From: Urophycis tenuis
Taxonomy: Eukaryota; Chordata; Actinopteri; Gadiformes; Phycidae
Assembly (NCBI GenBank): GCA_036785325.1
Contig: JAXIVH010000002.1
Location: forward strand, 10,907,278 to 10,971,277
DNA length: 64,000 nucleotides
Direction of reading: 5' to 3'
The translations under genes were made by a program, and so were the position numbers. Under the pieces are notes generated by a model. That model saw only the letters and a program-made list of their open reading frames with translations, searched no databases and was not told the origin of the DNA. Below, one piece after another: positions 55,315 through 64,000 of this stretch; positions within the stretch are counted from its first letter, which is position 1, and each line of letters opens with the position of its first letter.

Positions 55315-55873
55315 TTGCTGTAACATCTCTTGAGTGTTGATCATACTATATACCTCCTACCTCAGAACCATGTTCACCTTCAAATGAAGGCAATTCTGTA
55401 TCTCTTTTACAATATATGCAACCAATGTTTTCTCCTTATTTCAGCAATCCTTCAAGAACAATGTGTTTTTTTTTTATTCAAAACAGTGACATGTCAGTGA
55501 ATGTCAAACAAACATCTTTATTGATCAGCATCACAAAGTTTTTTTTTGTTCTAACACAATTCATATAATAAATGGAGTGTGCAACAATTTATACAACTTC
55601 ATGTTTGAATTTCCATTGTGACGGACATTTATGTCAGATAGTGCCTTTTTTGTTATCGGCACACGGAAGAAGTTCCGTGGCAACCCTTTATGAATGGAAA
55701 TGGAACTATAGTTACAGCTGCACTTTGCAGATCTTCAAACTTAGACAAAGTAGCCTAATTTTCACATCAAACATGAAATGAAATGTAGAAAAAACACCTG
55801 ATTGTACTGGAAGTGTGGCAACAGCAAGATAATGAACTCAACGTCGTGCGTGGTGCAAAAGTGTATGTACATT
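55315..55873. other. Anonymous DNA, possible 3' UTR of the minus-strand transposase-like region
   Basis: AT-rich; an AATAAA on the minus strand lies near 55517-55525. Nothing else is recognised. Confidence 0.35.
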
Positions 55874-58028
55874 CTAGGTGTAGCAGTAACAATCACAACA
55901 ATTTGGTTGCTCCATCATGTCTCCCAGATAATATTTCATAGGGACGTAAGTGGTGGAGTTATGTGTGACAGTGTAATATGGTGCGAAATCCACTAGGCTA
56001 TCTGCCTCCAACAGGTCATTTGCTTGTGCCAGCATTGGAATCTCAATTTTATATGCCATGTAGTCCCTTTTATAACTTACAGTTTTTTGTGGTTGAGATT
56101 CAAAACAGTAAAACGATGAACTAATGACATATATTTTTCTAACAATTCCGAATTCAGGTAAGTTGTTGGTACTTACAGCTGTAACAATTGATGTTTTATT
56201 ACAGATGTATTTGTTGCCATTGAGAACGATCCATTTAACTGATACAGCATGCTTTATACTGCATCTTCCAAGCAAAGCTCTTGCTTTTTCTTCCAAATAT
56301 AACATGTTTTTTACTTCAGATACTGGTCCCAAATTGCATGCGTTAGAAAAAATGGGGTGTTCATTCTTGTTAGCATTTTGGGAAGATTCATACAACTGAT
56401 TATGCTTAATTAATGACTTGCATCAATTTTTTAAGTTGCCTTTAGCCACCCATTGTTTGAAAAAACGGTGTTTTGACTCAAACCTCATGCACATATGACG
56501 TATCATTGGCCCAAGGATTTTGATCTGGGATGGGGCATGAATGAGGTAGTGTTGTTTGGGGGTTATGTTATGTTCTGGAAACAAATTCTTCACATTATTT
56601 AAATGCTTTTCAATAAGAAGTTTCAACCTGTCAATGGTCTGCAGGCAAATTACAGGAGCAAATAAAACATGAATGATCTCAATGAGCTCAATAATGACAT
56701 TGTGGTAATTAGTACTCTTAACTGCATCTATTATAAAAGGTAGGATTTTCAGAAGAACAATCATCTGCCCTGATGACTGTTTCAAGTTATTATCAGTAGA
56801 AGCCAATGTGCTATGGGCTATTGGGGTTGGTTTATCTCCAACATCTAGGGGAGAGTAGGGGAATCCTTTGATGGCAGAATTGAGCCGGTTCAAATCTAGT
56901 TGACCTGTAAGTATCAAATGTTTGAGGACCAACTTAATCTCTAATGGAGCAATGCCCTCAAGTATGATATGCATCATATCTTGTGGAGTTTGATTGATTA
57001 CATCAAAGCCAGGGAAATCTATAACCTTACTCTTTCTGTTGATTCCATTAGTCATTTTTAACTGGTTTCTGAGGTAATCTGTGCTGGCTTTTTCTATTTC
57101 CTCACACTGCCGAACATGTCTTTCCAATGACCTTTGCTCAAAGTAATCTTCGTCGAAAAACATCTGCATATCTTCAAACACACATTCACAATGTCTACAT
57201 TTGCTGTAAGCCAAGCCAACACCCTCTTTAAACCCACACCATTCGTGAACAGCTAAAGTATCTCAGCATATTGAAACTACTGCTCCAAAGACCTCTTGTT
57301 GTTGATTTCCAATTTGAATTTGCACACCACTATACAACAGATCAAGATCCTTCTGCAATCTATCCATAATAGCATCAATTCCACAATCTGACAGCTCACT
57401 CTGCAATGCAACAGCAAGTAGGCGGATTGCAGCTAGTCTGGATTTGAACTTTGGATTTATATTTCCTAAGGTATAATAGAACATCAGCAATTTGTTCTTT
57501 GAGGCATAAGACCCAAGCGGGTTGGAAACATCAATCCCATCATAATACAGGATTATCTGCAAAGCAGAAGGCCTTAGTGAAAATAAAGGGTGTGACCTCA
57601 TTAATTCACCATCTCTTATGTCATACAAATATCCATCACTATTGTAAATTGCAGGTTCATTTATCATAGCAAATATTTTTGAATTAGACAAGAACTGTTC
57701 CAAACTTCTTATCAGAGAGACATAATGAAAAACCTTGGGTTTAGTTGTTAGAACTCTTTTTTTTCTCCTTTTATCTGCATGATGCTACATAGCCAACACA
57801 TACTTCTTCAGGTTCCACATAATAAAAACTTTTTCGGATCAAATTGTCAGTAGTTGTAAGTAATTGTAAGTAGTAGAAACTGCAGCAAGTGGATCTTCAA
57901 ACTGGTCAAACACTTCGCCATAGTTCCCCGTCTCCATGTTGCAGTGTTGATTGAAGTTGGCTCTTCAGGGTGGTCAGTAACATGGCTTGATACTGCTGCA
58001 TTGCTGCTACCATTTCATTCACACCATT
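55874..58028 (-). pseudogene. TNP2/CACTA-like transposase-type protein, broken
   Basis: Three blocks (57703-57263, 57214-56423, 56395-55874) share one frame and are separated only by two in-frame TGA codons (about 57263 and 56423). Motifs in order are Y-Y-D-G-I-D-V-S-N-P-L-G, then F-Y-Y-T-L-G-N-I, a Cys motif C-R-H-C-E-C-V-F-E-D-M-Q with H-V-R-Q-C, Q-T-P-Q-D-M-M-H-I-I-L-E-G, and P-K-Q-H-Y-L-I-H with M-R-F-E-S-K-H-R-F-F-K-Q. The last three resemble the TNP2 family of CACTA/EnSpm transposases. Further upstream, an exon beginning at 58028 after a clear TTTATTTCAG acceptor encodes Q-N-G-V-N-E-M-V-A-A-M-Q-Q-Y-style sequence with shifts. This protein type is multicopy in fish, from memory. The copy is disabled unless both TGA are read through. 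Confidence 0.65.
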
Positions 58029-59081
58029 CTGAAATAAAGATAAAATAAATACCAATGCGGTCAAATGTTTAAAACATCTCATTGATGATTTTTTTTCATG
58101 ATTAATCACGATTAATTGGCAGCAGAGCATAGTTATTTTGTCCCGGCAAGGCCTTGATGCTAATTTGCTGGCTTGCTCTGCATAAAGGGGCTCTTTGCAC
58201 CTATGCGCTCCCCAACTAGCCTAATTCCCTAGTTGTCAAGACACTTGTTGAACTGGTCTTAGCTGGCCTAACAGCTACGGCACCCGCTGTATAATCTGGC
58301 GACCCGAGTTCCCCATTGTTTCCCCTAAAACGTTGCCCAGGAAAACTTATGTTGTGTTTTCATATTTACATGTTTCTGCAGAGCGTTTAACATTTTGCTG
58401 GTGTTATTTTCTTATATGCTTGTGTTGGATTTGCAGCATATGTGTTGCAAAATTGTATGTGTTATGAATGTGTTTTCTGAATTTAGGGTTGTTTTATTAT
58501 GCATGTGCTGTGTAGTTTTGCAGATGTTGGAATTTGTGTGTTTTGATCACTCTCTGCCACTGTACTAAGGGATGTAACATTACATTAGCTTACAGCATAG
58601 TGAAAATTAATATTTGAATGTGGAAAAACAGCCGCGGCGCGTTCTTTCTGCTTTGCGAGTGTGCGCGAGCGGGGAGCGAGAGAGAAAGAGAGTGAGTGAG
58701 CGAGCAAGAGAGAAAAAGAGAGCGAGTGAGAGCGAGGGCTGCGGTCTTGGCCGTTAGTTCATTTACTTGTTTTTGTGAAGGTAATATTTTGCCGAATATG
58801 TTTAAACTTAAATAAACAACCTATACAAGTAGTTATGTCTCGTTGTACAGTTTGTCCTGTTATTGACGTAATGTGCGTCATTGACATAATGCACAAATAT
58901 AGATATTTGCATATATTCGAATATATGTTTTTTAGAGGGAATATTCAAACGTCATTTTTGAGCAATTTTGACAGCCCTAAACCTCTCAGTGAATCCAGTA
59001 AGCTGGTGGTGGAATGCGAGGGACACTATGGACCAATGCTATCAAACTTGGCAACCAGGTATCTGCAAGCATCCCCTTTTT
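58029..59081. other. Region between the two divergent coding regions
   Basis: A purine-rich GAGAGCGAG-type stretch lies at 58670-58735. A plus-strand frame at 58775-59083 has no recognised motif. Any shared promoter for the two divergent regions would lie here or in the next segments, but none can be pointed to. Confidence 0.4.
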
Positions 59082-59255
59082 AATGGTGCCACATATGTAA
59101 GAAACCTGCATTCATGGGATGAACAGCAGAGCTGAGAATGTATGTTGCGCCCAACAAAAATGGCACATTTTGGCACATTTTCTTGGGCGCAACATACATT
59201 CTCAGCTCTGCTGTTCATCCCACGAATGCATGTTCCTTACGAATGAGGCACCATT
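59082..59255. repeat. Near-perfect DNA hairpin of about 174 bp
   Basis: The inner arms (about 59118-59157 and 59188-59225) are perfect inverted copies around a loop containing a duplicated GGCACATTTT. Outer arms (AATGGTGCC ... GCATTC) continue with a few mismatches. No target duplication or known element was identified. It could be a small foldback transposon or a transcribed hairpin. Confidence 0.85.
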
Positions 59256-59675
59256 GGAAAAGGGAGACTTCAGGCTTTCCAATGGTATATGGATCCTATG
59301 GTATTCATTGCCAAGAAGCATTTTTACAGCCACAATATGTTCTACCAAATACAAATGTCCTTATTTGTTGTGCCTGTGCTGTGTACACAACCACAAATCC
59401 AAAACCACCACCTCTGTCTATTGTTTGTATTTTCACTGTAGTTATTCATGTAAAGTAGTCTGATACATTGTTTACATCTTAAAGGGGAGTTAAATAAGGG
59501 TTTTAAATAAAATGTGGTGATGATCAATGTTTTTTGTATTAATGTAAGAGCAGTTAAAACAGGCGGGTCAAATTTGACCGGGAGCACCAAAGTAAGGGGG
59601 GAGAAACGAACACGACACAAAGGTTAACCAGAGAAATTTAAACTAATGTTTGTGTTTGTGCTTTATACTCAACAG
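59256..59675. other. Anonymous DNA before the SAMD3-like exon
   Basis: No gene or element is recognised. The last 40 bp form the branch and pyrimidine region of the exon that follows. Confidence 0.4.
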
Positions 59676-59800
59676 CAGCTAATATCAGCGAGGATACCCT
59701 GCGCACACTATCTAGAGATGACCTTAGGGATCTCTTTCCTGGTCCTGAGCACTTTCTTCGACGGAAAGTTGTATGGCTCAAAATCCACGTGGAGGACCAT
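59676..59800 (+). CDS. SAMD3-like exon A (end of SAM-type domain)
   Basis: Acceptor CTCAACAG at 59675 and donor CAT|GTAAGA at 59800/59801. The 41 codons are open, with the L-F-P-G-P-E-H-F-L-R-R-K motif. The intron is phase 0 at its 3' side. Confidence 0.65.
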
Positions 59801-60185
59801 GTAAGAAGCACTACAGTGACTAAGGCCCCATCTACACTAACCCGGGTAAATCCAGAAACGCATAAATATTTATCCGTTTAGCCCTTCCGTCCACATTAGA
59901 ACGGAGAATTCCGACGCTGAAAACGATGCTTTTCAGAAACGGTCGTTGAGGTGCAGGGCCGGCCCGAGGCATAAGCGAACTAAGCGGCCGCTTGGGGCCC
60001 CTTGGCCACCAGGGCCCCCCCCCCCCCCCAAAAAAAAAAAAAATTTTTTTTTTTTTTTTTTAGTTTTCAGGAATAATTGTCATTGTTGAACCCTTGTTGT
60101 TATTATTCTTAATTTTCAGCATTCAATTTTGACTGTTTTAAGAAGTAAACCACACTTAAGCGTTTCACTTCAAATATGAGAGTTA

Positions 60186-60759
60186 CGCCGCCTTCCCACT
60201 AGCAGCGTAGATACGACTGCGAAACGACCGGAAGTCATACATTTCCTATGGAGAGTCGCAGACCGCATGCGAATGGGTCCGAAGGAGTGCGGTGCGAAAA
60301 AAATCGGATCCGATGGCTATCCGGATGCGTTGAAAAATTTGAACTAGTACGACAGTCTACGGACGGTTCCTATCCGACAATCTGAACGGAAGTTAGCGTT
60401 GCTATGGTGCTGATAAACACATCAACTTTTAATAAATGAAATAAAGATTTAATAACGATATGTTGTCACGTATTGCTTTCATTTTCATGATTTCCTAACG
60501 TTATTAAGGTAATTAAAATTCAAAATGTATAATTATTATTATTATATAGTGGCCGTTTCTGCTTTTCGATTTATATCCCGATATCCCTCAGAAGACAGGT
60601 CATTGAGAACGGGACATTCCAACACCGACAAAATAAGTCTCTCGAGTCTTTCCGCCATTTTATTTTCTATTCCGACGCTTTCAACAGTCACGTACGACGT
60701 CCGGTGGGGAAGCATTGCGTATTACGGAGCTGATTTACGCTGCTAGTGGGAAGGCGGTG
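60186..60759. mobile_element. Harbinger-type MITE (574 bp), third nesting level
   Basis: Ends CGCCGCCTTCCCACTAGCAG and its near-perfect inverse; TTA at 60183-60185 and 60760-60762 as the 3-bp duplication. No coding. Confidence 0.88.
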
Positions 60760-61224
60760 TTAAGAATAAATGTGTGATTTCAGTACCCTCTAAGGTTAAA
60801 AAGACACTAGTTTGGGGAAAATAACTACTATATTAATACAAGGGTGGATAACTCTCTTAATGGGGCCCCAGATCAAATATAGAATGTGTTATGTCTTAAT
60901 AGGGCTCCTTATTCATACAAAATGGGTTATGGGTTGATGTCTGAATGGGGCCCCTCAGGTTGATAGCCCAGGATATGTGATGTGATATATCTGAAAGCCC
61001 TCTAAATCATGAAATTCTGCTTATGACACAATGTCTGTGTCAAACCTTGAATGTATGTAATCAATTATGGACTTAACTTTGAATCCAAAATATAGGCCAG
61101 GCCTTTAAAGTATAGCTTATGGTTTGGGGGCAGCTAAACCCAGTGCTGTATCTGTTTGCCCATGCAGGCCCTGCAAGTCAGGTTATAGGCTATGAATCTG
61201 AACAAATTAAGGTATTGTCCATCT

Positions 61225-61548
61225 CAGGGGCGGAGTGGGGGGGTGGCTTTCGGGGCTGAAGCCCCGAATCTCACTTCAAAAGCCTCTGATCTTTTTTAAG
61301 CTTTTGAAGTTATGACAACCGAATAGTTATTGTTTCTTTCCATTAAATAGTATTGTCTTGAGCAGGCCCTGTAACTGAAAATATAGGCTAGAAGGGATTT
61401 AGGATTTGCCAGTGTCCAGCAGGTCACCCTAAAAGGGACTAGAATGCAGGAAATCGCATCTTAGAAATTAAAAATTTTCTGGGGGAGAACCCCCAGACCC
61501 CCCTCTGGACTAAGCCCCGGATGTACACAAAGTCTGGCTCCACCCCTG
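61225..61548. mobile_element. Small hAT MITE (324 bp), third nesting level
   Basis: Ends CAGGGGCGGAG and CTCCACCCCTG; flanks GTCCATCT (61217-61224) and GCCCATCT (61549-61556) agree in 7 of 8 bases. Confidence 0.8.
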
Positions 61549-62185
61549 GCCCATCTCCAGCTGTCCATCCCTAAAATTAACCAGAATACAGGAAATCACA
61601 TCTACTAAATTCACATTCTGGTGACTCCACAGTGGTGGGACAGGGGCCCCAAAGGTTTGAATCAAATTCTGCTTAGGGCCCCCAAAAGGCTAGGGCCGGC
61701 CCTGTTGAGGTGGATGAATGTGAAAACTCCGGGTTCGCGTCATAGTGTAGTCAGGGTAGACGGAGGCTTTTAGAAACGATGACGTTTGGCTTCCATGACA
61801 ATGCCGCAAGCTTGCGCTCGAGACGCACAAACATGGCAGTTGAAATTGAAATGAACTAATGTATCTTCAGTTACAATTTGGCATATTATGTAACACCTAT
61901 TCGTTACTCCAACGCCGAAGGCGAGCGCTGTACTTGTTGTGCTTAAGCCATGGGAAAAAAAAAACGTGTGTATTAACGCTATCAGCTGATCGCGCGCCTG
62001 TAATCGAAAAGAGAGGCGTGGAAGGAGTCGCGTAATCATGACAATCATTGTTTATCAAAATCATTTCAGTGTGGAACGTGGATGCAAAACATTCCGTAAA
62101 CGATATGAAAACGTGTGGACGGAGATCGATTTCATTGCGAATGTGCTTTTTTATATTTACCTGGGTTAGTGTAGATGGGGCCTAA

Positions 62186-62725
62186 AACACTAGCACTTAA
62201 CCACTGGAGGGCACGGCAGCTTTTCTCACCTAGGGTCTCACATGCCCGCTTAAGTCTTTTGCAAACTTAAGCAGGACTAACAAATTATTGTGCAGTATAA
62301 AGGTTATTATTATTAATATACTACAATAATCATTATTACATGTTTATATGATAATTATACTTTTGTTATACAATAAAGGTGTTATCTTGTATACCACCAA
62401 CTAGGTCAGATTTATTGTCATTTGCCTCCAAATTTCTACCAGCTGCACCTTGTTCTACACCTGCAACTTGTTGACTAACAATTGATGCTGTTAAACAAAT
62501 TGATGGGCCTTTATTTAAATTATTTTTATTAAGTAAGTTGTATTAAAGACGTAACTCCAGCACTACTCTGTGTATTCAGCTGCAAGTGATGTTTTTGAAA
62601 TATAACTAATATGATTAATCAGTCACAATATTAGTTTATTCTGGTAGCCTACAATATCTTGGATATTCATTTAGTGCTGAATATGTTTGAATATCTTTAC
62701 TGGTTCTTATTTTATTTATTTACAG
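62186..62725. other. Rest of the SAMD3-like intron
   Basis: AT-rich intron sequence ending in TTTATTTACAG. No coding or element ends are recognised. Confidence 0.5.
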
Positions 62726-63079
62726 GTGGATGAGGGCCCCTCTCCAATGGCTAGGTCATCAATGGCCCCATGTGATGTGGTGTCTCCCAGCAATGTTTAA
62801 AAATTCTCCATTATGGAGTATGTTATCTTCACTGACAGTGAGCTTGAGCAGGTGAGACGTTCATATTTTGAGAAGCAGAGACTTGGAAAAGAACAAGAGG
62901 TCACTTTGTCGAAGAAGCTTTACTGCCGCCTCGTCCGAAACACAATGACAAACATGATAGCCATTGCCCGAGCATCTGAGTACTGCCGTTATCCAACAAG
63001 GCATGAGGTTACTTCCATGGCTAAGCACCTAGTGGAGTATTATCCAATGCTAAAGGACAACTCACCGGACAGTGTGTGG
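62726..63079 (+). CDS. SAMD3-like exon B
   Basis: Acceptor TTTACAG at 62725, donor TGG|GTATGT at 63079/63080. Open from 62801 to the donor in the frame that holds the family motifs; a TAA at 62798-62800 interrupts the same frame near the start. The ATG at 62813 could be an internal start. Confidence 0.65.
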
Positions 63080-63164
63080 GTATGTACCAATTCTTGTCAT
63101 TATCATTTTAGAGGATGAAAATGGTGTTGCTTTGCCTGTCTAAATGAGATGTATATCTTTACAG

Positions 63165-63420
63165 GAAGATGTGTCTAAGAGACTCATGAAGAAACTTTCA
63201 AACATTAAAAGTCCTGTCAAATCCAAATCCAAAGCTCCACCTGCCAAGAAGCAACGCCAAGTTGGGGATGCTGACCAGAGTCTTAGCTCTACCTTCAGTA
63301 TTTGTGATTCCATCGCTTCAACGCTCATGTTGGAAACATCACCCAGGATGAGTACCCCAAAAAGGGCGAACCAAGTATCCCAACCGGGGGACAGCGAAGA
63401 TGAGTCCTTCACACTCACAG
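63165..63420 (+). CDS. SAMD3-like exon C
   Basis: Acceptor CTTTACAG at 63164, donor CAG|GTATAT at 63420/63421. Encodes E-D-V-S-K-R-L-M-K-K-L-S-N-I-K-S-P and a Lys/Ser/Pro-rich linker. Open in frame with exon B. Confidence 0.65.
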
Positions 63421-63656
63421 GTATATTACATTTCACTTGCATGTCCAGGGTAGCCGCGGGGTCTTAAAGTCTTAAAAATGTCTTAAATGTCATGTTCCTA
63501 AATTAAGGCCTTATGAAACCCTGATGTCAAACTGCATTTTATTGTACTACAGTCTGACTGCACTGCAGTCTTTTGTTCCCTTGATTTTCAACCAGTATGC
63601 CATCAGAGGTCATTAGCTGTAATGTGGAAAATTGACCACTAGTCTCATAAAATAAT

Positions 63657-63945
63657 CTACACTATCGGTCAAAAGTTTATGATCACTTTAAATTATCTTG
63701 TTATCAATAGAACCACACATAAGAGCATCAAACCATTGTAAACAGTACATGATGACAGTAAGAAATAATGATTAGAAAAGAAATTATGACTTTGTACTCC
63801 AGTCTTAGCCTTCTACAAAAAAGCCACCTTTTGCAGCAATTACAACCAGGCAGATCTTTAATGGTCCCAACCCTCATGCTGCCTCCACCGTGCTTGACAG
63901 ATGACGTGAAGTATCTGTCTAACATCTGAGTTGGTAAAACAAGAT
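63657..63945. mobile_element. Tc1-like remnant
   Basis: ACACTATCGGTCAAAAGTTT at 63660 resembles the start of a common fish Tc1-type repeat, and the later stretch with CTGCCTCCACCGTGCTTGACAG resembles a part of its body. Both identities are from memory. The other end is not seen. Confidence 0.4.
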
Positions 63946-63952
63946 TTGTATT

Positions 63953-64000
63953 AGGCCTGCACGATATCAGCAAAATGTGCGATGTGCGATCACACTGTTC
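63953..64000 (+). repeat. Start of the repeat also found at 45452
   Basis: 48 bp matching 45452 onward base for base; continues out of the window. Confidence 0.85.

Larger units (their letters stand above)
59954..61704. mobile_element. hAT element (1,751 bp) nested in the Harbinger-like element
   Basis: Ends CAGGGCCGGCCC and its inverse GGGCCGGCCCTG; a perfect 8-bp duplication, TTGAGGTG, at 59946-59953 and 61705-61712. Non-autonomous, with C-run, A-run and T-run near the left end. Confidence 0.92.
59824..62182. mobile_element. Harbinger-like element (2,359 bp) in the SAMD3-like intron
   Basis: Ends are GGCCCCATCTACACTAACCC and its near-perfect inverse, with TAA at 59821-59823 and 62183-62185 as a 3-bp duplication of the TWA type that PIF/Harbinger elements make. 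No transposase is visible. It carries three further nested elements. Confidence 0.88.
59676..63420 (+). pseudogene. SAMD3-like gene, three exons visible (partial, possibly decayed)
   Basis: Exon A (59676-59800) encodes T-L-S-R-D-D-L-R-D-L-F-P-G-P-E-H-F-L-R-R-K, the end of a SAM-type domain as in fish SAMD3-like proteins. Exon B (62726-63079) encodes F-T-D-S-E-L-E-Q-V-R-R-S-Y-F-E-K-Q-R and I/V-R-N-T-M-T-N-M and E-Y-Y-P-M-L motifs of the same family. Exon C (63165-63420) continues with a Lys/Ser-rich linker. All junctions have GT-AG signals: GTAAGA, GTATGT, GTATAT donors and TTACAG or CAACAG acceptors. A TAA at 62798-62800 lies in frame in exon B, so either this copy is broken or a different acceptor is used after it. 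The 5' and 3' ends are not in view. The function of the family is unknown to me. Confidence 0.65.

Overview
This is vertebrate nuclear DNA, most likely from a ray-finned (teleost) fish. Coding density is very low, genes have introns, and microsatellites are long (CA, GT, ATT, TATCT). The transposon mix is typical of fish: many hAT families, Harbinger-like and TTAA elements, a Penelope-like element, L1-type and L2/Rex1-type LINEs, a Ty3/Gypsy element and tRNA-derived SINEs. The clearest host genes are two adjacent copies of the fish rapunzel family. The species cannot be named from the sequence alone.

Layout. 1-2438: the 3' end of an LTR retroelement and a solo LTR, both inserted into a hAT-like repeat. 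2864-5878: a decayed BED-type hAT with an intron. 6605-10192: a Penelope-like element holding a Harbinger-like element, which holds a hAT. 11216-13078: a small LTR element with almost identical LTRs and its own Pro/Arg-rich reading frame. About 13940-25898: two L1-type LINEs back to back, broken up by a solo LTR, an L2-like LINE and an 832-bp palindromic TTAA element. 25899-39860: one L2/Rex1-type LINE interrupted by a hAT (itself holding another hAT) at the polymerase YADD codons and by an 8.8-kb Gypsy element. 40637-41180: tRNA-derived SINEs. 41750-44580: two rapunzel-family genes on the minus strand, with little intruding repeat between them. 44897-55308: further DNA transposons, SINEs and anonymous DNA. 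55874-58028: a TNP2/CACTA-like transposase-type coding region on the minus strand, damaged by stops and shifts. 59676-63420: three exons of a SAMD3-like gene on the plus strand; its first visible intron carries four nested DNA transposons.

How it works together. Only the rapunzel pair and perhaps the SAMD3-like gene look like candidate host genes. The SAMD3-like gene has at least one in-frame stop in the predicted exon, so it may be a decayed copy. Nearly everything else is mobile DNA. Because target-site duplications can be read directly for many elements, the order of insertion can be reconstructed unusually well. No system can be called new with confidence. The best leads are the neighbouring TNP2-like and SAMD3-like regions, the small LTR element with its own repetitive protein, a 2.1-kb element with 6-bp target duplications, and a short near-perfect DNA hairpin at 59082-59255.
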